Shown here: piece after piece, positions 34,013-45,785 of the stretch
How positions within the stretch are numbered: the stretch's first letter is position 1
How the letters are laid out: each line of letters opens with the position of its first letter
NCBI GenBank assembly: GCA_015680685.1
Contig: MNCI01020799.1
Location: 30,004-94,003 of the forward strand
Reading direction: 5' to 3'
Source of the DNA: Gnetum montanum
Lineage: Eukaryota; Streptophyta; Gnetopsida; Gnetales; Gnetaceae
Length of the DNA stretch: 64,000 nucleotides
Position numbers and translations under genes: made by a program
The notes under the pieces: model-generated
Told to the model about the DNA's origin: nothing
Database searches by the model: none
What the model saw: the letters and a program-made list of their open reading frames with translations, nothing else

Positions 34013-35700
34013 ATGGCTTCTTCTCATAAGGTTAACTCACCTAGGNNNNNNNNNNNNNNNNNNNNNNNNNNNNNNNNNNNNNNNNNNNNNNNNNNNNNNN
34101 NNNNNNNNNNNNNNNNNNNNNNNNNNNNNNNNNNNNNNNNNNNNNNNNNNNNNNNNNNNNNNNNNNNNNNNNNNNNNNNNNNNNNNNNNNNNNNNNNNNN
34201 NNTTGAAGGGCAAGGTCCCCCATGTCCTTAGTGAAATAGGAGACGAGGAACCCCTCATAATGGGTTTCTTAGAAAATGATGTTCCTCCTTCTCACAATGG
34301 TAAAGAGGTTAGGCATCAGAGCCTTCGATCAACTGTACATGCTACGGGCTCTGATCCCCGCGTACACCAACTATTCATGGTAGGAACAACCACTCATACT
34401 AAGGACGGACACTTAGATCATTATAACGATCGGGGCCGAAGCAGCCGAAGAGAAGGTAAGAAACATCGTCATGGTGATGGATCCCCTTCCTCTTCTCCTT
34501 CATCTCACCATTCACACTCTCCTTCCACATCTGGGTGCAACCATCATGAGCACAACGGAGAGGGTAAAAGTAAGGGTGATGAAAGACCTCGATAGGAAGG
34601 TCGGGAGTTAGGACAAGGGCAAGGACGTAGGGAGAGTAGGGAACCACCATGAAGACATCACAGACGTCATGATAGGGATGATCATGATGAACCCCTACTC
34701 GTAACCCGAAGTATGCTTGATATCACAGAGGTAGTTAGGATTCCCACAAGGCACTTAAATCGAAAAATTGTACTGATCAAAAAGTTAACAATTGAGGTAT
34801 CAGCTAAGGTAGACCAAATGTGGGATTCCTTAGACTCAAGAATAGAAACAGTCTTAAAAATTGTAGAAGAGTCTAAGGTAGAACAAAGTAGTGACAAAGG
34901 CAAAACCAAACGGAGAAACTTAAACCCTGCACATAAAAAGGGTAAGGGGAAATTCCTATCTCTGATGACACTGTGAATTCTGATACAGATGATGATAGTG
35001 GACGTGAAGTCTGCTACTATGACCATCCTAAGGGATGTTGCCCAATTATCTCACATCTGCAAGAGTCTAGGGTGTATGCGTTAAATCCAAGACTTAATCA
35101 ACGGCAAACACCCTGAAGGTTACCTTATCCATAAGGTAACCCAAGGCAGTTCCACCAATCCTTAACATATTACCCAAGTGGAATGCCTCCACAGCCTATT
35201 GCACAACATCAACAGTGGCAATACCCACAGTCATGGGGGATGCCACCACCAACACATCAGTACCCTTATCGGCAGCCCGATCCTTACGGTTATTATGTGC
35301 AGCAGCCAGTTTCTCTAGGTGACTCTATGGGTCACACTACTCCCCAATGTCACTACCAAGTTCGAGAGTACTTCAGGAGGACTTCTTCTACTTCGAGAGA
35401 TATCTCACATTCAGCCCATCCTCTAACTCCACCTACACCTCTTCCACCTGTAGTTCCCATACAACCTATTCCAACAATGTAGAGGGAATTACCTACTCAA
35501 CCATAGCAACATAACGCCGCGAGAGCTGTAAATATTCAGCATGTAGATATCCAACCAGGTGCTGGTTCTGAAAACTATACAAAGAAAAGACCCTTCTTCA
35601 GAACTAGGAGCCCAGAAAAACTCTCGCAACAACAAGCGGTTTTGCACATGTATAGGCCTCTAACCACTAACACTTCGGAGAACCCTTTAGTCCAATAACT
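34013..35700 (+). pseudogene. gag, element D, core deleted and interrupted by a sequence gap
   Basis: It starts at ATG 34013 (MASSHKVNSPR) and runs into 157 unknown bases. After the gap it reads LKGKVPHVLSEIGDEEP and a Ser/His/Arg/Glu-rich region. At about 34752 it jumps from the IPTR segment to a segment that in E lies about 650 bases further on (KVDQMWDSLDSRIETVLKIV), so the retrotransposon gag core is deleted. A cysteine/histidine segment (VCYYDHPKGCCP) follows near 35010. The C-terminal part is Pro/Gln-rich. Frames change several times. Confidence 0.7.
34046..34202. other. Assembly gap (157 N)
   Basis: Unknown bases inside the gag start of D. Reading frames crossing it consist of unknown residues and carry no information. 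Confidence 0.99.
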
Positions 35701-35704
35701 AAGT

Positions 35705-36298
35705 ATGCAAATGGTTATGTTAACACATATCGTAACTGACTGGATAAAGGTGGGCCACCTTCCTAGGGAACTATCTGACCCTGGGAACCCCTTAATTCAT
35801 TTACAGATCACCAAAAATGCACCACATCAAGATCTTCTTGACTCAGGTTCTGGAGTCAACCTAACTTCACAAAAGATGTATCAAGCCTGGAACCTGCCCC
35901 AACTTAAGAAGAGTAACATACAACTGGAGCTGGCTGACTAGTCCATCACCATTTCCTTAGGATTGGTGGAGGACATTATCACCACTGTGTGTGGGTGGTC
36001 ATACCCAGCAGCCGATTTCCATGCATCGCATACAGTGATTCATCGAGTGATGACATGGAGGATATATCTCCACGTGAGAGGTGTGCCTATGAGAGTGAGA
36101 AACAAAGATGCCTATATGTAGCAACCATGCAACTAGTAGTAGACACCCCATGGTTGACAGCCACTCAAAGGAGCAAGCAAATATGCATGGAAAAAACTGA
36201 GGAGACAACTCATGCCAACAACTGTGGCATAGACACATTGGAATGTGAGCATCACCAACTTCCACCCCTCAACTTAAGAACATCAGTAGGGAGAAGTT
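35705..36298 (+). pseudogene. pol remnant: protease and linker, element D
   Basis: Open at 35705-35941: MQMVMLTHIVTDWIKVGHLP, then DLLDSGSGVNLTSQKMY, an aspartic-protease active site of the D-S-G type, equivalent to the A2 and E proteases. After a stop the frame reads SITISLGLVEDIITTVCGWSY and a linker that follows protease in E. At about 36295 it jumps to sequence that in A2 lies after integrase. RT, RNase H and integrase, about 3 kb, are therefore deleted. Confidence 0.75.
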
Positions 36299-38330
36299 GG
36301 GCACTGTTACAAAATTCAAACAGGCGCTCATTATTTTGGATCTTTCCCTTCCAACTCAGTCATGGGGGATATGGCTACCTATGTTAATCATATGGGGCCC
36401 TCAGTTCTTTTTCAATTTCTGTTTTACAAGTTTTTGTTTTACACATTTTTGTTTTACACGTTTTTGTTTTACACATTTTTGTTTTACAAATTTCTTTAAC
36501 TTTTCTAATTTTTGTTTCACAACATCATTACACTTTTCCATTTTTTGCATGAGTGTGTGTGTGTATCCACCCTGTAAGTTTTTTCCACAATAAGTGTTCG
36601 GACCGATGGGATGAACTATTTTTCATTGATTGCTAATGTTTGGTTTTTACCTTTAAGTTACAATGTTGATACTAAGGTATGTTTCTTTTGATATGGCAGG
36701 CAATGAGATCACTTCATCCATCCATCCACCGATTTCTATGGTTTCTCTTGGCTTGGAAATGTACAGTCTTCTTCTAATAAGAACTTTAATGAATCGGTGA
36801 CTGGGTATTTCTCAAACTAAGGAAGGACTCAAGGATTGCAAAGGGTGTGACTTCAAGGGAACTTGATGCTTTTGTGTTGGTCATTCTCTTGGGTGCTTAG
36901 ATGTTTCTTCTTGAGTTTTCTTACCGTTTCGATGTTACCCAATTATCGGAAGTTGAGCCAATAAAAATAAGAAGTCTTTGCATGGTGTGGTTCTCACGCA
37001 TTAAAACACAAAACACAAAAATTCAAAAAAAAACAAAGAAAGTGAGAATTCAAAGCACACCCATTACACAAAATAAAATTTGGGCTACAACCACTGGTTA
37101 TGGAACCAAAAGTGTTCCCTCTAACTAAGGCCCTTCTCACTTTCCATTACCTCCTTTGTTTCATTGGAATGGTGATGGCTCTTTGAAGATGCATCCTTGT
37201 TATCCAAGTGGATGGTTTAGCCAAATGCATTGATGTGAAGCCGCTGGAAGTGGTTGGTTTGAGGCCGGAGTTGGAATGAGACTTGCCAAGTCACATTAAT
37301 CATCAAACACACAAGGGGTTGTACACCACCTTGTTCTTGAGATTCCATTCTCTTCTCTCCTCTCCATCCTTCTCTCCATTGTTCACCTCATTGCCGGTTG
37401 TATCATTAGTGTATATATTTTGGTTGATGCATTGTTTTCTTTTCAGTAAATTCTTGCGGTTAAGAATTTAACTCTTGTTCCAAAAGACATTCCCAGAGCC
37501 TATGGAGTCTTTGAATGTGGGTCTGTCAGGGCATTAACGACATGAGCCTGCTTTGGGGAGGACCCATTGACATTCCTATTGGGAGCATTAGTTAACTTCT
37601 TTTCCTTAACATTTTGCAATTAATTATTATTTTGTTCATTCCCATCTTGACATCCATTTCACTGATGTTTTCAGTTGTCCCTTTTTATCTATCTTTCTTA
37701 CTCCTTTCCCTTCTTCATTCTACCACTATTGGAGGTTCACGATTAGTCATGGGGGTACGGGGCTTGCTTTTTTCGATTTTCTCCTAGCCCCGAAATTTTT
37801 GATTTTCTTCCTAACCCCTATACTTTTGGTAGTCATCATTACTACATCTCCCGATCCATATTAGCCATACCACAACCTAGACAATGGACCTACATTGAAG
37901 CAAGGTATTAATTACTTAATAATTCAATTACCCTTGCTAATATATGATTGTGTTGTGTGTGTAAATGGTAATCATACAACAACGGAATGGATCTGGAGCA
38001 AACACTTGGAATGGAGCAGCGCTGAAGCAGCTATGTAAGGAGCAAGATCGATGGTGTGCTTATGGATGGACAATGAAAAGTGCAATTTTGGCGTTGGCAG
38101 CAGCAACACTTCTTTCTATCTCTCTCTTTCTCTCAAGCTGCCAACAAAGGCCTGATGTCATTGTAATAAGGTGTTCACCTTTTTTATCATGAACACCAGT
38201 TTTGTCAAGTCTTGTAATAATGATCCGTTCACATGTCATCCCATTAGTTCCATTCCCCTCAATAATTCCATACATTCCCGATATTATTGTAAGGAACTCG
38301 AGGACGAGTTTTCATTCAGTCATGGGGGTA
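36299..38330 (+). other. Non-coding 3' region of D
   Basis: It holds polypurine-like AGTCATGGGGGATA (near 36357-36371), five 15-base T-rich repeats (36421-36495), GTAAGT (36574-36579), the conserved box CTGCTTTGGGGAGGACCC (near 37549-37566), a second internal AGTCATGGGGGTA (37745-37757), and the true polypurine tract before 38331. The region 37965-38195 is comparable with 8330-8570 in A2 and may be a relic of a third ORF. No full gene. Confidence 0.55.
36421..36495 (+). repeat. 15-bp minisatellite, five copies
   Basis: Units of GTTTTACACATTTTT with minor changes. It falls in the T-rich tract that all elements carry after their last gag/pol sequence. The Phe-Cys-Phe-Thr repeat it encodes is an artefact. 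Confidence 0.9.
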
Positions 38331-39267
38331 TGATGAGACGCGATATGCACAAGCCGCAATATCGCGTTGTCCCTTGCTATATTGCGTATGTGATATCACA
38401 GTCTGCCGCCAAATCTATAAATAAGAGGCGATACTCCCCTCATTTGGAATAGTAGGCTAGAAGTAGCGAAGCTCTAGCAGATTGATCACCCCAGAGATAG
38501 AATATTTTTCCATGTGCCCACAGTAGGAGTCCCCCAAGTGAATGGTTCTTTATTTGAGCAGCTTTGTACCTGAATGCAAGTTGTGTACGGAAATAAAGAC
38601 GAGCTTTGTGGATAAACCTTGCAGTACATGGATAGGTTTTATTTAATGTTATTTATTACCTATTGTTAGCGCGGCATAAGTATGACTTGGTTATGAGCAT
38701 TGACGAATGTGTATGGCTAGCCAAGGAATCAGCTACTCATCGTGATTAGATCCTCTCACCCTTATCTCCTAGAATGTGGGACGAGTATGACTTGATTACG
38801 AGCATCTATGGATGTGTATGGCTAGTTAAGGAATCGTCTGCTCATCACACTTAGGCTAGTTAGGTGTCTCAGTACGACCACTTCGAGCACGTGCGTTACG
38901 TGTGGTGATCCCAGTAACGATTAGCATTTGGTAGCCACAGTTGCACAGTTCAGGGTGTGTACGGTAAGTGGGAATGGATGCTGATGCTAGTTAATTTAGA
39001 CTTAGGACATTAGTTAGAGTAGTTAGTTCTCTCAACCCTTCACCCCTTAGCATAGGAGATAAACTAGAAAAGACCAAAAAAATCATATACCTCAGACTTA
39101 CTTAACCATACACAGTGACAACAATAAGTAAGTCTGGGAAGACAACGAATGATTAACCCCAAGTGTTCCATGGGGCATTTAGGCATTTAGTCTGCGGAGT
39201 TCGACCATATCACGGATGCTACGCTCGTTTCGTATGGTTGAGTGTAGGGGTACCTCGCCACTCATCA
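38331..39267 (+). repeat. 3' LTR of D
   Basis: TGATGAGACGCGATATGC to CCACTCATCA. TATA box at 38416-38423 after a U3 of about 85 bases made largely of GATATC-type units. Confidence 0.92.
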
Positions 39268-39272
39268 ATAGT

Positions 39273-41629
39273 CCTAACATTAAAAATTTTTTCCTTCCAT
39301 ATTTTTTTCATAATATCTACTCATTGTTAAGCTTGATATGTACTTTGAATTTTCTTTGCTGATCATTAATATTTATATGGATCTAACACCAAAAAATTCA
39401 CACCCTAATCCTAGCATAGTGCAACTTTCCATAGTTAAAATTAATAAAAGATACTTAATCCCTCAACCTCTTATAACCACATACAACTACTTCATATGCT
39501 TTGTTAAGATCATAATTATTATTTATATTAGTTAAAGTGGTGTTTCTAATGCTGAGGTATGTTTCTTATTCGAAGTAGTTGCTAGTTATTATAATGTAAT
39601 GGTTGCTAATTATTATTGCAAGTTGCAACCATTATTGGTAGCTAACCTATCATACGTAACCCCTATTGCATTCCCAAACTTGGAATATGTAACTCCCTAA
39701 CCTGTATCATTTAATTATTATTCACATTCTTATTTAGCTTATAAATCACTATATAAGTGATGGATGAGAGGATGGGGCAATGGCAAGGAATGACAAAGTA
39801 AGTAAGCAAAAAGTGCTAAATAAGTGACCAAGTGAGAGAGTAACAAGGCATCAGTAGTTCAAGGTACTTTGCCATTGAATGTGTTCTTTTATCTCAGAAT
39901 GCTTAGTTGAAATTAAATCTTGCTAGGATTTGAAGCCATTGCTCGAGTTTTTATATGCTTCCCCCAAGACAATTTCGTGTGTTCTTGATACATTTCTTCT
40001 AATTCCATAATTGAATTTCTATTTCTACTACTTATTGTTGCTCTATTATTCTACTTAATCATGATGTAAATTAACATCTAGATCTCACCCCTAAGGAACC
40101 AAAGGGTAAGTAAGCATAAGTAAATATGCATGATGATGTATGCATGTCCACAATGCATGATGACATGCTTGCAACAACAAGCTATTATAATCAAGTATAG
40201 ACTACTCTAGCCCATGGGTGCTCTTGAATGTGGAGAAAGAAAGAATTATGGAATTATCCAATCATCTATGTTAATTATCCAACAAGGATGTGATTGAATT
40301 TTAGGAACACAAAATTGTTAAAACATTGATATAAAGATACAATGTGCTTTTATTCATGGTAAATTCCATATTGCAACAAGTTTAGGTATGCTTGACTTAA
40401 CTTGAATCATGAATCCTAATGCACCTTTATGAAAATATAAATTTACCTATAGTTGTTGCCATGAACTAGAATGCATACACATCCTAAAAAATTTATATTT
40501 TTTAAATAAAAAATATTTGGTTAGTGTCAAACCACAAAAAAAAAAAAAAAAAAAAATAAGAAACCCATTCAAAGCACATTAGAAGCTTAACACTTAGTAG
40601 AGAACATTAAAAGGAAAAAACTTTCCAATTGTATAATCTTATAATAGATCATGTGGGTCTTTGAACATAATTAAGTTGCATAATTTATATTTTTAAAAAA
40701 TCAAATAGAGGAAAATTAATTGTTAGTTAGGAATGATGCCCCCACCCTACCAATATTCACATCACTTTTAACATCTATTTTTGAACTTAAAATAATAATA
40801 AAATGATTTGAAGTCATAATAAAAAACCATGACAAGATATTAACATCTATAAGAATATGATGAATTGGTGCACATATTTAAAATCAACATTACAATACCA
40901 TTGAATATTAATCTTACATCAATAATCTATATCATTAATTATATCATACTTGCTAACTATCAACACAAGATTACAATTCTATTCCAAAGTATTTTAGATA
41001 ACTCATTTTAGATGGTTGCTAGTCTCTAGTTCTGCCAAGGCATGAATACCTCCAAATAGCTTTGGCTAGTTTTAAATGAGCTAATGGTGGCTAAGTCTAT
41101 GTTAATGATTGAATATTTCAAAGAAAGTGTTGTTTTGTCTATAACTATTAGCTTTCTATTTTAGCTAACTCTCAATGTAAATAATGAATATCAATCAATT
41201 TTTGACTAATTTAACTCTAAATTCTACATAGCTAAGATAGAAAATGAACAAGTTTTATAAAATATGTTATTCTTCTAACTTGAGTTATTTTTTAACAAAC
41301 TTCTCAAAACTAAGTTTGCTAATGTTATGCCAAACAAAATAGAAATCTAAGATCATTAGTTTATTCATAAGGTTCAAAATTGCATTTAAAAAGACATAAA
41401 TTGTATTGCTCTACTATATTGTTGTTTTTAATTAATAATTTATGTCTATTTTTTCACTTCCTTTTAGTTAGTAAATTAAGGTTAAATATAGATCCTTGGG
41501 ATTTTGTAACATTTCTATTAATTATTTATAGAATATCTTATAGATAATTAATAAGGTTATTACAAAGGGGGTATTGATCCAAAGAAAAAAAAGTAATTCA
41601 AAAGAAATTAGATTATATTAAAACAACAA
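39273..41629. other. Unassigned AT-rich DNA between D and E
   Basis: No gene is recognised. It contains a run of 21 A (40536-40556). A stretch around 39540-40090 has features that could belong to an old LTR (CACTATATAAGTG near 39748 as a TATA box, CT-rich downstream part), but no repeat partner is present in the window. Confidence 0.4.
40536..40556. repeat. A21 homopolymer
   Basis: Twenty-one consecutive A. It could be a retrotransposed poly-A tail, but no flanking duplication was found by eye. Confidence 0.9.
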
Positions 41630-42474
41630 TGATGAATCATGTTTTGACTAGCTTTGATATTGGGCATTCGATATCTCTTTGATATCAGAGCCCAAGACGT
41701 GATGTTGAATATCCAATATCACTGGGTATATGCCAGCCTATAAATATAGCACTTGGGCTCATGATTTTCATATAGTTTTTCATAGTTTTTGTGATAGCAT
41801 AGCAAAGCTCTTGTAGTTTGTTTTCTCTAGAGTTTGAATATTTTCTAAGTGCTCGTAGTAGGAGTTTGAGTGTGTACGAACCTTTATTTGAGCACTGATG
41901 TACCTGAGTATAGCAATGTGATGGGAATAAAGATGAGCCCTTTTGATAATCCTTGCAGCACTAAGAATAAATTGATGTTTCTTTCAATGCATTTATTATT
42001 CATGCATTTTACTTAAATGCATGTTAATTGAGAAATTAATTCCAATTGTTAATGAACATAAGTACGACCACTCCAAGCATATGTGTAGCACTTGGTAACC
42101 CAGCAATGCTTAACATTTGGTAACCTAGTAGTGCCACATGCTTTCAGGATATGTCTAGGAAGAGGGAATGGGTACTTGTGTTAGGCTAGCTAAGGAGTAG
42201 GTTAATTAGATATTACATTCCTCTACCTTTCATTCTTGTTCTAGGTTATTAAACTTATAAAATACAAAATGCTAAAAATCATATACCTTAGTTTCACTTA
42301 ACCATATACTTGTACCTCATGAGTGGAATTGAGAAGACAATGATCATTTCAATTAGTTTTCAATTCCTTGAAGCCAGTGTACTTAAGAACTTAAGGTCTA
42401 CGGAGTTCGACCGGATCACATGTGAATGCTTGTGATTCATATGGTTGGGCGTAGAGGTACCTTGTTGCTCATCA
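41630..42474 (+). repeat. 5' LTR of E
   Basis: TGATGAATCATG to TTGCTCATCA. The U3 has GATATTGGGC, CGATATCTC, TGATATCAG and CCAATATCAC before the TATA box (41739-41746). AATAAAGATGAGC lies near 41925. Confidence 0.88.
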
Positions 42475-42494
42475 TTGGTGTTGTTGTTGAGGAC
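42475..42494 (+). other. Primer-binding site of E
   Basis: TTGGTGTTGTTGTTGAGGAC, the tRNA-Asp site with five or more C-to-T or G-to-A changes. It shows how far transition decay has gone. Confidence 0.7.
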
Positions 42495-42639
42495 CTTTTA
42501 GTTGTTACCTATGCTACCTAGAATTTAGTGAAAATTATTCAAATCATTGGAATGAACCTTAGAGTCATATCACATCTTAAGATTATTACATCAATATTAA
42601 AAAGCACATTGTGATATTTATTTCCTAATATAAAATTTC

Positions 42640-44800
42640 TTCTTCTCACAGGAGTGATTCTCCACCCAAGTTTGATGGAGTACATCAGTTGATGCCCTAA
42701 TAATACCAAGTGGTATATGCTCATCTTGATGAGTATGTACCAAATTTCACCTTCATCCTACATTAGGATGAACAGCTGCAGTGGTGTGACATGGAGGGAA
42801 ACATTATGTTGCTACTTGATTTATCCATTCTTCCAATGGTTCAACAAATGCTTATATGATGGGCTTTTCAAGGACTTCATGTTAAGTACATGGTGCAGGA
42901 TAGTGATGCTAGGGATTATCATCCCATTGCGGCATAACATATAACGAATCAATAGCTATAACAACATCATGAATTTGTGAAGGAAAAAGGATTTAATGAT
43001 TACCCATTCTTGTTATACCAAAAATATGGTGGAAATCCCTTTTCTAGGGGTTTCCAATTCAATGAAATTCCTCTCTTTGACTTCAATGAAGGAGGTCAAA
43101 ATCAGAACTTAGTCCATAATTCACAATCCTGGTTTTGGTAAGAATGGATCCAATGACAAAGAAGGATCCAAAGAGGCATTTCAAGGTAGGGACCACTAAA
43201 GAGGTGGTAGTAGGCACCATGATGGTGCTAGTCCTCCTTTCTCTTCACCTTCATCATCATCCTGTTCTTCTTCTAGCTTTGATCACAACTGCAGGGGATG
43301 AGATTGTGATGGAGGTGATTGACAAAACCAAAATGATCAAAGGGACCATCAAACAAAGCAAGACCAAGGGTGTGGGCATTCAAGAGAGATGTGATGCCAT
43401 GAACAATGGGGTAGTAGAGGGTATCAAAGGCATCAAAATCAAGGCCTTGATGAGCCTTTACTTACTACTCGAAGTATGCTAAACATTGCAAAAGTAGTAC
43501 AAATTCCAACAAGGCTTGTAAAGGATAGTTGAATCAAGAGGCTAGATATGAATAATATCCCTAGGTTCGAAGGGGGATATAACTTAGATCTAAAGAACCA
43601 TTTCTAAGCTTTTCAAGATGCATGTGCTTTGAAAAATATAGAGAATGAGTGGCAAAAACCTAAGTTTTTCCCGAAGACACTCATTAAAGAAGCAGAAACT
43701 GGTATCGATCCTTAGAATTGGAATTTATCAGATGATGGACAACAATGCTTGAATTATTCAATGACAAATATCAAACATACTCCAGAGTGTCCAACTTGAG
43801 AATGTAGATCCAAGGATGGAAATAAGAAACACACAAACCCTTAGATGCTACCATCGACTAATAGTATTCCTTAATGCACAGATGTCCTAGCCATGGTTAT
43901 TCTCAACTAGATCAACTTCACTATATTATAGACAAGCTTTGATTTGAAATGAGGAGAATCCTTGGTGGTTGTGCCCAAGGATAGTTGTCCAAATTAAGTG
44001 CTCATCAAATCCAAAGATTAATCGAGAGAGGTAGCTAAGGAGGAAGGTGAATTAAGAAAATGAGAAAGTGCAAAAGAGTATAATTGTAATCCTTCCATGC
44101 GCAAGTAGGAGGTCTAATTTTGTGATAGTGAGAAAGAATCAGCACTTGATGAGGTGGTGAATAAGAAAGCTTGCTTCAAAAATTTCAATATGAAATTACA
44201 ACCAAGGTTGATTAGTTATGGATTCCATAGATAATCGATTTCAAGCTATCCTAAAAATTGTTGAAGAGTCCAAAGCACAAGGTAGTGATCGTAAGCATAG
44301 AAGGCACAAAGAAGTTGAACGTGCCAATCAAAGAGGTAAGGGCAAGATTGCTACAATAGAGGAAGTTGCAAGAAGTAAATCAGATGATGATGGTGGATGT
44401 GACATCTACCATTATGAACATCGTAAAGGATGTTGTTCTATTTTTTCACACTTATAGGAATTTGAGATGTTTGCCTTGAATCCATGACTAGCTCAAAGGC
44501 AAACACTTAGATAATTGCCTTATCCTCAAGGTAATTCTAGGTAATTCTACCAACAACATTAGTATTACCCAAGTTGAAATTCACTGTAACCTTATGAGTA
44601 ATATTAACAATAGCAACAACCATAGTCATGGGCCTTGGCACCAACAAGGTAGTAATACCCTTATCGATAACTTGATTCATATGGGCATTACATTCAGCAA
44701 CCCTTGTCTCCATGTGACTCCTCTAGTCACGTTTCTACTTTCCAATATCACTACCATCCTTTTGATTATTATCAAACTTGTTCTTCACATGCAAGAAGGA
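42640..44800 (+). pseudogene. gag, element E (left part)
   Basis: The N-terminal part, SSSHRSDSPP-like then HLDEYVPNFTFILH and DEQLQW, matches the gag start in G. It is followed by a Ser/His/Lys-rich region and the gag core near 43540-43990 (RLDMNNIPRFEGGYNLDLKN). A lysine-rich stretch is open at 44218-44457, ending in a degenerate knuckle (CDIYHYEHRKGCC). Many stops. The sequence is interrupted at 44801 by a solo LTR. Confidence 0.7.
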
Positions 44801-45785
44801 TGAATAGTGGCAAGATACCCCTACACTCAACCATACGAATACAAGTGTAGTACGCATGATCCAGTCAAACTTCGCAGACTAAATGCCTACACGCCCCATG
44901 AAACACTTAGGGTTAATTATTCATTGTCTTCCCAGACTTACTTGTAGTTGTCACGGTGTATGGTTAACCAAGTCTGAGGTATATGATTTTTATAGTTTTT
45001 TATGTTTTTATGTCTTCTATGCTAACAGGGTTAAGGGTTGAGAAACTAATCACTAATTCTAACTAATGAACAAAGTCTAAATTAACCTAGCGTCAGCATC
45101 CGTTCCCACTTACCGTACACACCCTGAACCAATGCAATTGTGGCTACCAAACGCTAATCATTGCTGGGATCACCACACATAACGCACGTGCTCGAAGTGG
45201 TCATACTGAGGCACTTAACTAGCCTAAGCGTGATGAGCATCCATTTCTTGATTATCCGTACACATCCTTAAATGTTCATAATCAAGTCATACTAATTCCA
45301 CGTTACCAGGAGAAAAGGGTTGAGAGAATCTAAGTGCGATGAGCATCCGTTCCTTGATTATCTGTACACATCCTTGAATGCTCGTAATCAAGTCGTACTG
45401 ATTCCGCATTACCAAGAGAAAACAATAAATAACATGTAATAATTAATATGTAATAAAATCCTATTCCATGCACTGCAAGGTTTATCCAAGAAGCTCGTCT
45501 TTATTGTTGTACACAACTTGTGTTTAGGTACAGTGTTGCTCGAATAAAGATCCGTTCACTTTAGGACTCCTACTGCAGGCACATGGAAAATATTCTATCT
45601 CTGGAGTGATCAATTTGCCAGAATTTTCCTACTTCTAGCCTACGATTAGGAAACAAGGGACAACTGCCTCTTATTTATAGATATGGAGGTGGACCATGAT
45701 ATCGCAGGGGTAGATGCGATATCGTGGTAGAAGCGATATCGCGGGGGATGCGATATCACGGTGGACGTGATATCGCATCCCATCA
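44801..45785 (-). repeat. Solo LTR inserted in gag of E
   Basis: A single reverse-oriented LTR (plus strand TGAATAGTGGCAAG to CGCATCCCATCA) of the GATATCGC-rich subtype seen in D. It is flanked by AAGGA (44796-44800) and AAGGG (45786-45790). The host gag sequence continues across when compared with A2. A solo LTR arises by recombination between the two LTRs of an inserted element. Confidence 0.92.

Larger units (their letters stand above)
32917..39267 (+). mobile_element. Element D: Athila-type element with both LTRs and large internal deletions
   Basis: It has a 5' LTR (32917-33876), the best-preserved primer site (33877-33896), gag without its core, a protease remnant, a non-coding 3' region, a polypurine tract and a 3' LTR (38331-39267). 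The flanks ACAGT (32912-32916) and ATAGT (39268-39272) match at four of five bases if the first five LTR bases were lost at the left end. RT, RNase H and integrase are absent. The LTRs are nearly identical by eye and differ mostly by C/T changes, so this looks like the youngest insertion here. Confidence 0.88.

Noticed and set aside
34013-34258. Several ORFs made mostly of unknown residues
   Set aside because: They span the 157-base gap; only the first 11 residues, MASSHKVNSPR, are supported.
36297-36593. Plus-strand ORF with Phe-Cys-Phe-Thr repeats
   Set aside because: It is produced by the 15-bp minisatellite in the non-coding T-rich tract of D.
39540-40090. Possible old copia LTR
   Set aside because: It has a TATA-like site and a suggestive base pattern, but no second copy, primer site or duplication in the window.
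43135-43482. Plus-strand ORF of 115 codons
   Set aside because: It is a frame-shifted reading of the Ser/His/Lys-rich part of gag in E and not a separate gene.
45690-45785. Regularly spaced GATATC units as a CRISPR-like array
   Set aside because: Units are too short, spacing is irregular and they lie in an LTR promoter of a plant element.
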